This document shows positions 1 to 8,059 of a stretch of DNA of 64,000 bases, piece after piece. The stretch spans positions 62,001 to 126,000 of the forward strand of contig NZ_LBMU02000038.1 in assembly GCF_001005085.2 (NCBI RefSeq), given 5' to 3'. This DNA is from Streptomyces humi. Its GTDB lineage: Bacteria > Actinomycetota > Actinomycetes > Streptomycetales > Streptomycetaceae. How positions within the stretch are numbered: position 1 is the first letter of the stretch; each line of letters opens with the position of its first letter. A program made the position numbers and the translations under genes. The notes under the pieces were generated by a model. That model made no database searches, was not told the origin of the DNA, and was given only the letters and a program-made list of their open reading frames with translations.

Positions 1-204
1 CAGGGAGTAGAGCAGGATCACGGGCAGTTGGAGGGCGTACTGCCGTGCGGCACGACGAGGCGCCGACGCCCAGATCTGTAGCGCGACACCCGAGACGGTG
101 AGGACCGCGGTGACGGCCAGGTCCAGCGGGCGCATCCGTGACAGCTCCTCCGCATCCGTGGCGGTGGCGGCTGGCCGGCCACCCCTCCCCAGCCAGCCGA
201 GCAT
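1..204 (-). CDS. N-terminal fragment of a membrane protein, probably a two-component sensor histidine kinase
   Basis: The gene runs off the left edge, so only the first 68 codons are visible. ATG at 204 opens a frame starting MLGWLGRGGRPAA; an internal ATG at 135 (MRPLDLAVTAVLTV) is an alternative start. The visible part has a soluble lead of about 24 residues, a hydrophobic helix (LDLAVTAVLTVSGVALQIWA), a short basic turn (PRRAARQ) and the start of a second helix (LPVILLYSL). That pattern matches the N-terminal membrane region of NarL-type Streptomyces sensor kinases. The kinase call is an inference from this pattern only, since no catalytic motif lies in the window. It is transcribed away from the SIR2-like gene at 445. 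Confidence 0.45.
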   Translation of the reverse strand, partial: MLGWLGRGGRPAATATDAEELSRMRPLDLAVTAVLTVSGVALQIWASAPRRAARQYALQLPVILLYSL

Positions 205-444
205 ACCGACTCCGGCGGAGGTTCCTGACGGGTTGTGGGCGAACGGTGCACAGGGCTCCCGGCAGGTGGCCCGCGCAGGTGCGCGCAGAGCACTCGTGAC
301 ACCTGGTCAAGTGTGTGCGGACAATGACGGAAGGTGAGCACCTGGGCGGCCTTCGCTGGCTAAACTGCCCCACAAGGGGCGGCAGGCGGCACGAACGGCT
401 TGTCGAGTTCAGCAAAGGCCCTGCGGCCAACGGGAGATGATGGC

Positions 445-2940
445 GTGTCGACGAGCACCTCCAAGCTGGGTCTCGACGCGAGAGACCTCAAGTCCGCACG
501 GAACGCGGCGAGGGGCGGCGAGTACAACCTGCTGCTCGGTGCGGGCGCCAGCAGGGGGGCCAGGAACACCAGGGGAGCGCTGCCGGACGCCAAGGGCCTC
601 GTCCCGGTCCTCGGGGGCGAGTACCGGAACGCTCCCATAAGCGACTCGATCTCCCTGCACCGCGCCTATCAACGAGCGGTCAAAGTGAGCTCGCGCGACG
701 AGGTGTGGCGCTTCCTGAAGTCCGTCTTCTCCGGTGCGGAGCACGCCCCGTGGTTCCAGCGGCTCGCCGTCATGCCGTGGAACCGAGTGTGGACACTCAA
801 CATCGACGACGCCTTCGAGAACTCCTTCGAGGCCGCGAAACACCGGACCCGTCGGCGCCTGCGCACCGTGAATTTCGACGACCCGTTCTCCGAGACCGGC
901 GGCCTCGAAGTCGTGCACCTGCACGGGCATGTGATCGGCTCGACACCCAAGAGCCTCATCTTCTCGCTGTCCGAGTACCAGCAGCTGGCGGCCGAGAAAC
1001 GGGTCTGGAAGCAGGTGCTCGACGGGAGCCTCAGCACCAAGCCGTTCGTCGTCATCGGAGCCAGCATCCTCGGGGACCCCGACGTGGAGGCGGCCCTGCT
1101 GGGGTCGTCGCCCTGCGCGACCGCGCCGTCGATAATCGTCGACCCGAAGATTCCCGACGACAACGCGTGGGAGCTGGAGGAGAACGGCTACCGCATCATC
1201 CGTATGACCGGTGAGGAGTTCCTCAGCGCCTGGGAGGAGGACCTCGGGCTCACCGAGTCGACGCTGACGGAACTCGAAGACGCCCAGATGCTGTCGATTC
1301 CCCAGTTCTCCAGACTACAGACGAACCGATCGGCACCCTTCCCCCGGGCGCATGACTACCTCGGTGGCGATGCCCCGGTCTGGAAGGACGTGCTCGAGGG
1401 GAACGTGGCCGAGCTCGAGTGGATGAAGGAGGTGCGAAAGGGTTTCTCCCAGTGGCTGGATGACGAAACCGCGGGATCCCGGCTCCACATCATCTACGGC
1501 CGGAGGCTTTCCGGTACGTCCAGTGGTCTGTTGCTCTCCGCCCGTGACTTCATCAGATACCACGCCGACGTCTTCATCTTCGACGGGTCATCCAGATTCG
1601 ATGTGGACCTGGTCATCAAGTCCTGTCTCGACGGCAGACCGACGGTGCTTCTCATCGACTCCGGAGCGGACTTCGCCAATGACGTGGACGAACTCCTCAA
1701 CGAGGTGTCGCAGAACAACAACGTGCGCATCTACGTCACCGTCACCGAAGACCCCCGGAACCACCTCCGTATGGAGGGGCGACTCACCGGAAGTTACTCA
1801 CGGGCAGTGACGCGTATCCCGAAGAGCCTCGGGCACAAGGACTCCCAGCAGATCGTCAGGCACCTGGAGAAGTTCGGCCGCCTCGGTGCTCTCGAAGGGT
1901 TCAGCCACCAGCACCGGGTGAAGAACCTGAAGGGGCGTGACATCTTCTCCGCCCTTGTGGACGTGGAGTACGCGACCGGGTTCCGCAAGAGAATACAGGC
2001 GGAGATCAAGGACCTCGACGCTCCTTGGAAGAAGAACCTCATCCTCCTTCTTGCGCTGTCGGCGCAGGAAGCTCACCAGGTGGGAATCCTGGAAGCGTCC
2101 ATCGCTGTCGGCCGGAAGACCAGCGAGATCTCCGAAGCCCTCAAGGGGGACGGTCACCTCAGCGCGCTCGTGGAACAAACCGGTGACATTCTTCTGGCTC
2201 GTCAGCGCGGCAACGCGGTGGACGCGTTGATCGACGACATCTCTGATCAGGTCGCGTTCAAGCAGGTGTTCGCGATGGTCCAGAACCTGTCACCGCTCGC
2301 CACTCGGGCGAGCCTGCGGGAGCGCAATCGCGGCGCGCGTCTGGTCGGCTACCTGATGACCGTGAACCACCTGCAAGCCAACTTCCCGAAGATCGAGCTG
2401 GAGTCGGAGTTCTTCGCCAAACTGCACCCCGTCTTCGGCGGATGGAACGGCCGTTTCTGGGAACAGCGGGCGATCTACGCCAAGAGGCAGCGGCGGTGGG
2501 AGAAGGCCGATTCCTTCGCCGGCCGCGCCGTCACCCTGTACGACGACGTGTACACCAGGACCACGCACGGCACGATCCTGGTGAACAGGGCCGAAGACCT
2601 GGCCAAGTCGGGTGACCCCAAGTGGTGGGAGTTCTACCGGCGTGGCCGTGAGCAGTTCGAGACGGCGATTCATCGCGACCGGCTCAACCGTGTGACAGCC
2701 TTCGCCTACCTCAACGCGACCCTGGCGCTGACGGAAGCGATGAACGAGATCCTCGCCGAGGGGGCGGCCCTGCCGACCTCCGCTGAGAATCTGCACGAGG
2801 TGATGGGTGACTGGGAGCGCGAATACGCCGTCCTGCGGCTCTCCCTCTCGGGCGAGGAGAACCTGGAGTCGGCCAGGCGTGCCGAAGCGCTCTCCCAGAG
2901 GTGGGCGTCGCTGAAGATCAAGCCGGAGGACTCCGGCTGA
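445..2940 (+). CDS. SIR2-like domain protein with degenerate P-loop and helical-repeat C-terminus; putative antiphage NADase
   Basis: 831 residues from GTG 445, chosen because GGGAGA lies 7 nt upstream; an in-frame TTG at 400 is poorer. Residues about 25-235 look like a SIR2 fold: GAGAS at 32-36, NIDD at 119-122 (putative NAD-site Asn/Asp), HLHGH at 158-162 (candidate catalytic His160), then VVIGASILGDPDVEAAL. A second domain starts near 350 with GRRLSGTSSG (352-361), placed like a Walker A loop but lacking the Lys-Ser/Thr, and PTVLLIDSG (399-407) resembling Walker B. The rest is charged and helical, TPR-like around 690-800. SIR2 effectors such as DSR, ThsA and SIR2-bearing STAND proteins deplete NAD+ during phage infection; the defence role here is inferred. 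The gene uses at least six AGA codons plus CTA and ATA, unlike its neighbours, which suggests horizontal acquisition. It stands alone with no partner in the same orientation. Confidence 0.72.
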   Translation: MSTSTSKLGLDARDLKSARNAARGGEYNLLLGAGASRGARNTRGALPDAKGLVPVLGGEYRNAPISDSISLHRAYQRAVKVSSRDEVWRFLKSVFSGAEHAPWFQRLAVMPWNRVWTLNIDDAFENSFEAAKHRTRRRLRTVNFDDPFSETGGLEVVHLHGHVIGSTPKSLIFSLSEYQQLAAEKRVWKQVLDGSLSTKPFVVIGASILGDPDVEAALLGSSPCATAPSIIVDPKIPDDNAWELEENGYRIIRMTGEEFLSAWEEDLGLTESTLTELEDAQMLSIPQFSRLQTNRSAPFPRAHDYLGGDAPVWKDVLEGNVAELEWMKEVRKGFSQWLDDETAGSRLHIIYGRRLSGTSSGLLLSARDFIRYHADVFIFDGSSRFDVDLVIKSCLDGRPTVLLIDSGADFANDVDELLNEVSQNNNVRIYVTVTEDPRNHLRMEGRLTGSYSRAVTRIPKSLGHKDSQQIVRHLEKFGRLGALEGFSHQHRVKNLKGRDIFSALVDVEYATGFRKRIQAEIKDLDAPWKKNLILLLALSAQEAHQVGILEASIAVGRKTSEISEALKGDGHLSALVEQTGDILLARQRGNAVDALIDDISDQVAFKQVFAMVQNLSPLATRASLRERNRGARLVGYLMTVNHLQANFPKIELESEFFAKLHPVFGGWNGRFWEQRAIYAKRQRRWEKADSFAGRAVTLYDDVYTRTTHGTILVNRAEDLAKSGDPKWWEFYRRGREQFETAIHRDRLNRVTAFAYLNATLALTEAMNEILAEGAALPTSAENLHEVMGDWEREYAVLRLSLSGEENLESARRAEALSQRWASLKIKPEDSG

Positions 2941-2954
2941 TCGTGGCGTTCCGC

Positions 2955-2987
2955 GGCGTCGGTCCCGGCCGAGGGTGCCCCGACGCC
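2955..2987. terminator. Hairpin between convergent genes
   Basis: Inverted repeat GGCGTCGG (2955-2962) / CCGACGCC (2980-2987) with a 17-nt loop. It lies in the 51-bp gap between the stop of the SIR2-like gene (2940) and the stop of the small minus-strand gene (2992). It has no T-run, as is usual for Streptomyces terminators. The placement suggests a bidirectional terminator; the short stem keeps confidence moderate. Confidence 0.45.
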
Positions 2988-2991
2988 CCCG

Positions 2992-3126
2992 TCAGCCGTC
3001 CGGCCACCAGGTGCGTGCGATGTCCTTGCGCACCTCGGGGCGTCCGGCGGGACGCTGGTCGGCCTCCTCGCGGATCCGGCGGCTGTCCGTCCTCTTCAGG
3101 GGCTTCTGCACGGTCGTGCGGCGCAT
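2992..3126 (-). CDS. Small basic protein of 44 residues, unknown function
   Basis: The reverse strand reads ATG at 3126 to TGA at 2992 and encodes MRRTTVQKPLKRTDSRRI...DIARTWWPDG. The strongest support is a perfect Shine-Dalgarno AAGGAGG (plus-strand CCTCCTT at 3132-3138) five bases before the ATG. Codon use is GC3-rich and normal for Streptomyces. The protein is very basic in its first half, contains a GRPEVRKDIA stretch and ends in a WWPDG tail; it has no signal peptide or membrane helix. It is divergent from the methyltransferase gene at 3266 and shares its upstream region. I recognise no domain. Confidence 0.72.
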   Translation of the reverse strand: MRRTTVQKPLKRTDSRRIREEADQRPAGRPEVRKDIARTWWPDG

Positions 3127-3265
3127 GGCTGCCTCCTTCAGTGCCTACCGAGTTCCGCATTGGCACGGAGATAGACCCTTTTGGCGAGAGTTCCTCATCG
3201 GTGCTGGTCTGTCAGTGGTCGCTGTCACAGGACCGAGTGTCAGTGGCGGGTGTCACGCTGGGGGC

Positions 3266-3880
3266 ATGACGAACGAAAGTGATCGGACGATCGCGGCGAG
3301 TGTCGACTGGGATGCCGAGGCCGCCCGGTTCGACGAGGAACCGGATCATGGTCTGGGCGCGCCCGAGGTCCGTGCGGCCTGGGCCGATCGGCTGCGCGGC
3401 TGGCTGCCGGGGCGCCCCGCCGACATCCTCGACCTCGGCTGCGGCACCGGCAGCCTCTCGCTCCTCGCCGCCGAGCAGGGACACCGCGTCACCGGGGTGG
3501 ACAGCTCGCCGGCGATGGTGGCGCGGGCCCGCACCAAGCTCGCCGGCCGTGACGCGGTGTTCCTCCTCGGTGACGCGGCGATACCGCCCGTGGGCGAGCG
3601 GCTCTTCGACGTCGTGCTCGTCCGGCACGTGCTGTGGGCGCTGCCCGACCCCGCACGCGTGCTGCGGCACTGGCGGGCGCTGCTGCGCCCCGGCGGGCGG
3701 TTCGTGCTGGTGGAGGGGGTGTGGGGGACCGTGGCCCCGGTCGGCCTGCCCGCCGACCGGCTCACCGCCCTCCTGGCCCCGCTGACCGCCGACGTGCGCC
3801 TGGAGCGCCTGTCGGAGGCGGCCGTGCTGTGGGGCAAGGAGGTGAGCGACGAGCGGTACGCGGTGGTGGCGGCGGTGTGA
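3266..3880 (+). CDS. Class I SAM-dependent methyltransferase
   Basis: 204 residues from ATG 3266. The Rossmann methyltransferase signature is complete: motif I ILDLGCGTGS binds S-adenosylmethionine, TGVDSSPAMV carries the acidic ribose-binding residue, FLLGDAA and FDVVLVRHVLWAL form motifs II/III, and LLRPGGRFVLVEG is the post-motif strand. Length and motif spacing fit the small Methyltransf_11/25 families (ubiE/COQ5-like). The substrate cannot be told from sequence. It stands alone, followed after 8 bp by the convergent DUF402 gene. Upstream frame extensions exist but lack a start with a binding site. Confidence 0.85.
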   Translation: MTNESDRTIAASVDWDAEAARFDEEPDHGLGAPEVRAAWADRLRGWLPGRPADILDLGCGTGSLSLLAAEQGHRVTGVDSSPAMVARARTKLAGRDAVFLLGDAAIPPVGERLFDVVLVRHVLWALPDPARVLRHWRALLRPGGRFVLVEGVWGTVAPVGLPADRLTALLAPLTADVRLERLSEAAVLWGKEVSDERYAVVAAV

Positions 3881-3888
3881 CGACGTCG

Positions 3889-4392
3889 TCAGGACAGCAG
3901 CGCCTCGAAACCGGCGCCCTCGCGGGCCAGCGACTCCAGGGCGTCGAGTGCCGCCGTGGCCGCCGCCGCGGCCCTCGGGTCCCGCTCCGCCAGCCCGCTC
4001 TCCGCGAACTCGTCCTCGTCCAGTCGGCGCACGTCCGTGCCGTCGCCGGACCGCCACAGGTCCAGGTCCAGGTCCTCGACGACGAGTTCGCGGCCGGTGA
4101 GGGTCGCCGGGCGGGTGATGTCGCAGTACCAGCCCTTCAGCGTGCCGTCGGCGGCCCGGACCTCCTTCACGGCGTACCAGCGGTCGCGCCAGTAGAACTC
4201 GGTGAAGACGTCACCCCGCTCGAAGCGGACGAAGCCGAAGTCGCGGGTCACGTCACCGGCCCACGGGGCGCGTACGGCGATCCGGTTGCCGTCGTCGTGC
4301 AGCAGTTCGGCGGGGTAACGGATCTTCGTTCGGCCCGCCTTGACCAGGACGACGTCCACCACGGCCGTCGGCTCAGCCGAGTTCCCGGACAT
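3889..4392 (-). CDS. DUF402 family protein
   Basis: 167 residues, ATG at 4392 with GGAGG six bases upstream. The core has the DUF402 pattern: VKAGRTKIRYPAELL at the start, a beta-rich middle (FGFVRFERGDVFTEFYWRDRWYAVKEVR) and KGWYCDITRP followed by acidic VVEDLDLDLW. Characterised relatives are metal-dependent nucleoside di- and triphosphatases of the FomD/YgaC/Ntdp type that use clustered Asp residues, so a phosphatase activity is plausible but unproven. Its ATG lies 20 bp inside the 3' end of the upstream acetyltransferase gene, so the two are translationally coupled. Confidence 0.8.
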   Translation of the reverse strand: MSGNSAEPTAVVDVVLVKAGRTKIRYPAELLHDDGNRIAVRAPWAGDVTRDFGFVRFERGDVFTEFYWRDRWYAVKEVRAADGTLKGWYCDITRPATLTGRELVVEDLDLDLWRSGDGTDVRRLDEDEFAESGLAERDPRAAAAATAALDALESLAREGAGFEALLS

Positions 4393-5302
4393 ACCTGACC
4401 TCCGTCGCGCAGATGTCGTACCCGAACCACTTGTTGATCGCCAGCATCGGCCCGTTGCCGCTGTCGTTCCCGGTGAACGCCTCCGTGCAGCCGGCCGCGC
4501 GGGCGCGGTGCAACGAGTCGTTCTTGGCGAGCTTGGCCAGACCGCGGCCGCGGAAGGCGCGGGCCGTCCCGGTCATGACGGTGCCGTACCAGGTGCCGCC
4601 GTCGGTGCGGGCCGCGCTGAACGCCGCCGGCCGGCCGTCCACCAGGACGACCGAGGTCAGCTCCGGGCTGAACAGCGGGTGCCGCCAGGTGCCGTCCAGC
4701 CAGGCCTCGTAGTCGGTGAACTCGGTGTCGATGTCGCTCGGTTCGTCCAGCATCGTCTCCGCGTCGAGGACGAAGAGCCGACGCGGGTCGTCGGCGAAGT
4801 CGGCGCCGGTGCGCAGTTCGACGCCGGGGGGCGGGGTCCGCAGCGGGGGGAGGGTGCCGTGCGCGAGGTCGAGCCGGAGGAAGTGCGCGGAGCGGCTCGC
4901 GGTGTAGCCGTGGCGCTCGGCGAAGGCGCGGTTGGCCGGGCCGTCCAGGACCCAGGCGTACGACGTGGTCGCGCCGACGGCCGACAGGTGCTCCTCCGCC
5001 GCGCGGGCGAGAAGGGTGCCGGCGCCCCGGCCGGTGCGCTCCGGGTGGACGTACACGTTGGCGAAGCCCTGGCCGGGTTCCGTGCTCTCGTGGGCGAGCC
5101 CGACCTGGGCGGTGCCGATGACCTCGCCGTCCTCCTCCGCGATCAGCTGCCGGAAGCGGGCGTCCGGGTGAGTGTGCGTGAGGTCGTGGACCAGGGACTC
5201 CGGGGTGAACAGGATGAAGGGGAGGGCCGACTGCCGGACCCGGGCGAAACCCTCGGCGTCGGACCGGACATCGGGGCGCAGGTCGCGCACGATCACTGTC
5301 AT
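4373..5302 (-). CDS. GNAT family N-acetyltransferase (tandem GNAT)
   Basis: 309 residues, about twice a single GNAT domain. ATG 5302 (MTVIVRDLRP) was chosen because the frame upstream lacks family features. The N-terminal half contains NVYVHPERTGRGAGTLLARAA, a typical acetyl-CoA pyrophosphate-binding motif A (RxGxG). The C-terminal half contains TARAFRGRGLAKLAKNDSLHRA followed by NDSGNGPMLAINKWFGY, a second GNAT-like fold with the Streptomyces NxxMxxINxxLGF-type ending. The acceptor is unknown. It is divergent from the GntR regulator gene at 5372 (69-bp gap) and coupled to the DUF402 gene downstream. Confidence 0.87.
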   Translation of the reverse strand: MTVIVRDLRPDVRSDAEGFARVRQSALPFILFTPESLVHDLTHTHPDARFRQLIAEEDGEVIGTAQVGLAHESTEPGQGFANVYVHPERTGRGAGTLLARAAEEHLSAVGATTSYAWVLDGPANRAFAERHGYTASRSAHFLRLDLAHGTLPPLRTPPPGVELRTGADFADDPRRLFVLDAETMLDEPSDIDTEFTDYEAWLDGTWRHPLFSPELTSVVLVDGRPAAFSAARTDGGTWYGTVMTGTARAFRGRGLAKLAKNDSLHRARAAGCTEAFTGNDSGNGPMLAINKWFGYDICATEVRYVRELG

Positions 5303-5371
5303 GGGGCGCACGCTATGCGCGGGGTGTGCGGGATGCCTCTCATTTTCCGGCGGATGCGGGAGAATCGGGCC

Positions 5372-5740
5372 GTGACCTTGAAGATCCACATCGATGACAG
5401 CGCGCCGCCGTACGAGCAGGTGCGGGCCCGGATCTCGGAGCAGGCGCGGAGCGGGGTGCTGCCGGTGGGATACCGGCTGCCGACGGTGCGGGGGCTGGCC
5501 GAGACGCTGGGGCTGGCGGTGAACACGGTGGCCAAGGCGTACCGGGCGCTGGAGACGGACGGGGTGATCGAGACGCGGGGACGCAACGGGACGTTCGTCG
5601 CGGCGGTGGGGTCGGCGGCGGAACGGGAAGCGGCGGCCGCCGCGCAGGCCTACGCCGACCGGGCCCGTCGCCTGGGGCTGGCCGAGGAGGAGGCCCTGGC
5701 AGCGGTCCGGGATGCCCTGCGGGCGGCTTACGGGGAGTAG
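5372..5740 (+). CDS. GntR family regulator, YtrA-type without effector domain
   Basis: 122 residues from GTG 5372, with GGGAGA about eight bases upstream. The winged helix-turn-helix occupies residues 10-75: PPYEQVRARISEQARSG, LPTVRGLAETLGLAVNTVAKAYRALETDGVIETRGRNGTFV, the classic GntR DNA-binding block. The remaining 50 residues are an Ala/Glu/Arg-rich helical tail rather than a FadR or UTRA ligand domain, which places it in the short YtrA subgroup. Such regulators usually control adjacent membrane or transport genes, but here the divergent neighbour is a GNAT acetyltransferase, the likeliest target together with itself. Confidence 0.88.
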   Translation: MTLKIHIDDSAPPYEQVRARISEQARSGVLPVGYRLPTVRGLAETLGLAVNTVAKAYRALETDGVIETRGRNGTFVAAVGSAAEREAAAAAQAYADRARRLGLAEEEALAAVRDALRAAYGE

Positions 5741-5915
5741 GGAGTTGCCCCGGTCGCGCTGAGCAGGGCTCTGCACCGCCGGATCCCACCGTCGTGGCGG
5801 GACGAAAGCTGTTTTCCGCCGCAACGGTGATCAGCCACTTCGGCGCGATCCGGCGGTGCCGGACCCCGCTCAGCCAGGCCGGCCGTCAGCCGCTCGCGGT
5901 CAGCCGTTTGCCGCT

Positions 5916-5992
5916 GACCGCTGACCGCTGACCGCTAGCCGTCAACCGCTAGCCGTCAACCGCTAGCCGTCAGCCGCTAGCCGTCAGCCGCT
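5916..5992. repeat. 7-bp / 14-bp tandem repeat
   Basis: Three perfect GACCGCT heptamers (5916-5936) are followed by four tandem 14-mers, AGCCGTCAACCGCT twice (5937-5964) and AGCCGTCAGCCGCT twice (5965-5992). Degenerate copies continue to about 6012 and start near 5885. The block lies in the 264-bp space between the GntR gene and the convergent DUF72 gene and runs into the 3' end of the latter. Confidence 0.9.
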
Positions 5993-6004
5993 TGTCGTCA
6001 GCCG

Positions 6005-6775
6005 TCAGCTGCTCGTGTTCAGTGCCGGCGTCCTGGTCGTCGTCAGACCCGCCCGTTCCGCCGCCCTCCTGAACGCCACCGCGTCCCGGACCGCCGCGCC
6101 GCCCGGGTCGTTGTTGAAGTACGTGTAGACGTCGGCGCTCCCGGGGTACGCCGTGGCGATGCGGTCGATCCAGGATTCCAGGGAGCGGCGGCCGTAGCGC
6201 GGCCACGGTGTCGCCCGGCCCTGGTGGAAGCGGACGTAGGCCCAGTCGGTGGTGCGCCACAGCGGAGTCATGGGGCGGGCCTGGATGTCGGCCCAGCACA
6301 GGGCCGCTCCCCGGGACTCCAGGACCTCCCGGGTCTGCCGCGTCCACCAGGAGTCGTGGCGCGGCTCCACCGCGAGCCGCGTGCCGCGCGGGAAGCACGC
6401 CAGGCAGGCGTCCAGCAGGGCCGGGTCCGCCTTGAGCGTCGGGGGGAGCTGGAGGAGGACCGGGCCCAGCCGGTCGCCCAGGCCCGCCGCGTGGGTCATC
6501 AGGCGGTCGACCGGCTCCTCGGGCTCCTTCAGGCGTTTGATGTGCGTGAGATACCGGCTGGCCTTGACCGCGATCACGAAGTCCGGCGGGACCCGGTCCC
6601 GCCAGGACACGAAGTTCTCGTGACTCGGCAGCCGGTAGAACGCGTTGTTCAGTTCCACCGTGGTGAAGTGCGCCGCGTACTCCTCCAGCCACGAGCGCAT
6701 GGGCACGTCGGCCGGGTACAGGACACCTCTCCAGTCCTTGTACTGCCAGCCCGACGTTCCGATGAACAGGGGCAC
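6005..6775 (-). CDS. DUF72 (YecE-like) TIM-barrel protein
   Basis: 256 residues, GTG start at 6775 (VPLFIGTSGWQYKDW). It has the DUF72 hallmarks: IGTSGWxYxxWRGxLYP at the N-terminus, FTTVELNNAFYRLP, FVIAVKASRYLTH, VLLQLPPTLKAD, RLAVEPRHDSWW and the late YFNNDPGG motif. The fold is a TIM barrel related to phosphatase or endonuclease superfamilies; no activity is established for the family. It starts 15 bp after the AAA ATPase gene on the same strand and is probably co-transcribed. A short tandem repeat abuts its 3' end. Confidence 0.88.
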   Translation of the reverse strand: MPLFIGTSGWQYKDWRGVLYPADVPMRSWLEEYAAHFTTVELNNAFYRLPSHENFVSWRDRVPPDFVIAVKASRYLTHIKRLKEPEEPVDRLMTHAAGLGDRLGPVLLQLPPTLKADPALLDACLACFPRGTRLAVEPRHDSWWTRQTREVLESRGAALCWADIQARPMTPLWRTTDWAYVRFHQGRATPWPRYGRRSLESWIDRIATAYPGSADVYTYFNNDPGGAAVRDAVAFRRAAERAGLTTTRTPALNTSS

Positions 6776-6790
6776 ACCCCCATCAAAGCA

Positions 6791-7885
6791 CTACAGGTAC
6801 AGCCCCGCGTCCGCGCCCTCGCGGGCCCCCGGCACCGAGGTCGGCGCGGTGCCCCTGCGCAGCGCGTACAGCTCCGCCAGGGTGGCCCCCTCGCGGCCCA
6901 CGCCGTCTTCCGTGCCGAGCCAGTTCACCGACTCGGGGCGGGTCAGCGGGCCCACCTCGATCCGGGCGAGGCAGCGGCCGGGGCGGACCACGGCGGGATG
7001 CAGCCGCTCCAGGTCCTCGTTGGTGGTGACCCCGACCAGGACGTTACGGCCCTGGCCGAGCAGTCCGTCGGTCAGGTTCAGCAGCCGTGACAGCGCCTGC
7101 CCGGCGGTGTGCTTGGCCTCGCCGCGGATCAGTTCGTCGCAGTCCTCCAGCAGGAGCAGCCGCCAGCGGCCCTTGCCGGCGCCGTCCTCCTCGCCGATCG
7201 CGATGTCCATCAGATAGCCGACGTCGGAGAAGAGCCGTTCGGGGTCGAGGACGCAGTCGACCTGGCACCAGTCCCGCCAGGACCGGGCGAGGGTGCGCAG
7301 GGCGGAGGTCTTGCCGGTGCCCGGCGGACCGTGCAGCAGCAGGAGACGGCCGGCGATGTCCTCAGGCGTCGTCTTCATCAGCCGGTCCATCGCGTCGGCC
7401 ACCGGCGCCGTGTAGTTGGCACGGACCTCGTCCCACGTGCCGGCGGAGATCTGCCGGGTGGTGCGGTGCGGACCGCGGCGCGGCGAGACGTACCAGAAGC
7501 CCATCGTCACGTTCTCCGGCTGCGGTTCCGGCTCGTCCGCCGCGCCGTCCGTCGCCTCGCTCAGCACCTTCGCGGCCAGCTCCGCGGTGGTCGCGGTGAC
7601 CGTGACGTCCGCGCCCCGGTTCCAGCGGGAGACCAGCAGTGTCCAGCCGTCGCCCTCGGCGAGGGTCGCGCTGCGGTCGTCGTCGCGGGCCACCCGCAGC
7701 ACCCGCGCCTCCTTCGGCAGCAGGGTCGCCCCGGACCGCACCCGGTCGATGTTCGCCGCGTGCGAGTACGGCTGCTCGCCGGTCGCGAAGCGGCCGAGGA
7801 ACAGCGCGTCGACGACGTCGGACGGGGAGTCGGAGTCGTCGACGTTGAGCCGGATCGGCAGCGTCTCGTGCGGCTTCGCAGACAT
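6791..7885 (-). CDS. AAA family ATPase with N-terminal DUF5925-like domain
   Basis: 364 residues from ATG 7885; an in-frame GTG at 7903 would add six residues. The first 150 residues form an actinobacterial DUF5925-type domain (FLGRFATGEQPYSHAANIDRVRSG). The C-terminal AAA module carries Walker A LLLLHGPPGTGKTSAL, Walker B RLLLLEDCDELI, sensor 1 VLVGVTTNEDLERLHPAVVRPGR (the final Arg being the arginine finger) and a short lid. This layout resembles AAA proteins with one ATPase domain and a substrate-binding N-domain. The client is unknown. It is followed by the DUF72 gene in the same orientation. Confidence 0.85.
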   Translation of the reverse strand: MSAKPHETLPIRLNVDDSDSPSDVVDALFLGRFATGEQPYSHAANIDRVRSGATLLPKEARVLRVARDDDRSATLAEGDGWTLLVSRWNRGADVTVTATTAELAAKVLSEATDGAADEPEPQPENVTMGFWYVSPRRGPHRTTRQISAGTWDEVRANYTAPVADAMDRLMKTTPEDIAGRLLLLHGPPGTGKTSALRTLARSWRDWCQVDCVLDPERLFSDVGYLMDIAIGEEDGAGKGRWRLLLLEDCDELIRGEAKHTAGQALSRLLNLTDGLLGQGRNVLVGVTTNEDLERLHPAVVRPGRCLARIEVGPLTRPESVNWLGTEDGVGREGATLAELYALRRGTAPTSVPGAREGADAGLYL

Positions 7886-8059
7886 GCCGCCATGATCCGT
7901 CACCGGGGCCCGGCGCGCATCCGTTTTCCGAAGTGGGCGGCGAGTGTCGGAAGTGCGCCGGTCTTCCGGAGTGTCCCGAGTGCTCCCCGCTCCTGTCGCG
8001 CTGCTGCCGATCGCGGATACCTGCCCGGGCGGCGAAATCCGCCACTACTGTTGTCCTTG

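Noticed and set aside
205..444. Clear promoter for the SIR2-like gene
   Set aside because: TAAACT at 361 could be a -10 box, but no matching -35 lies at a normal distance, so it was not listed as a feature.
5911..6012. Phage attachment site or integron
   Set aside because: There is no integrase or tRNA gene nearby; the repeats are simple tandem units.
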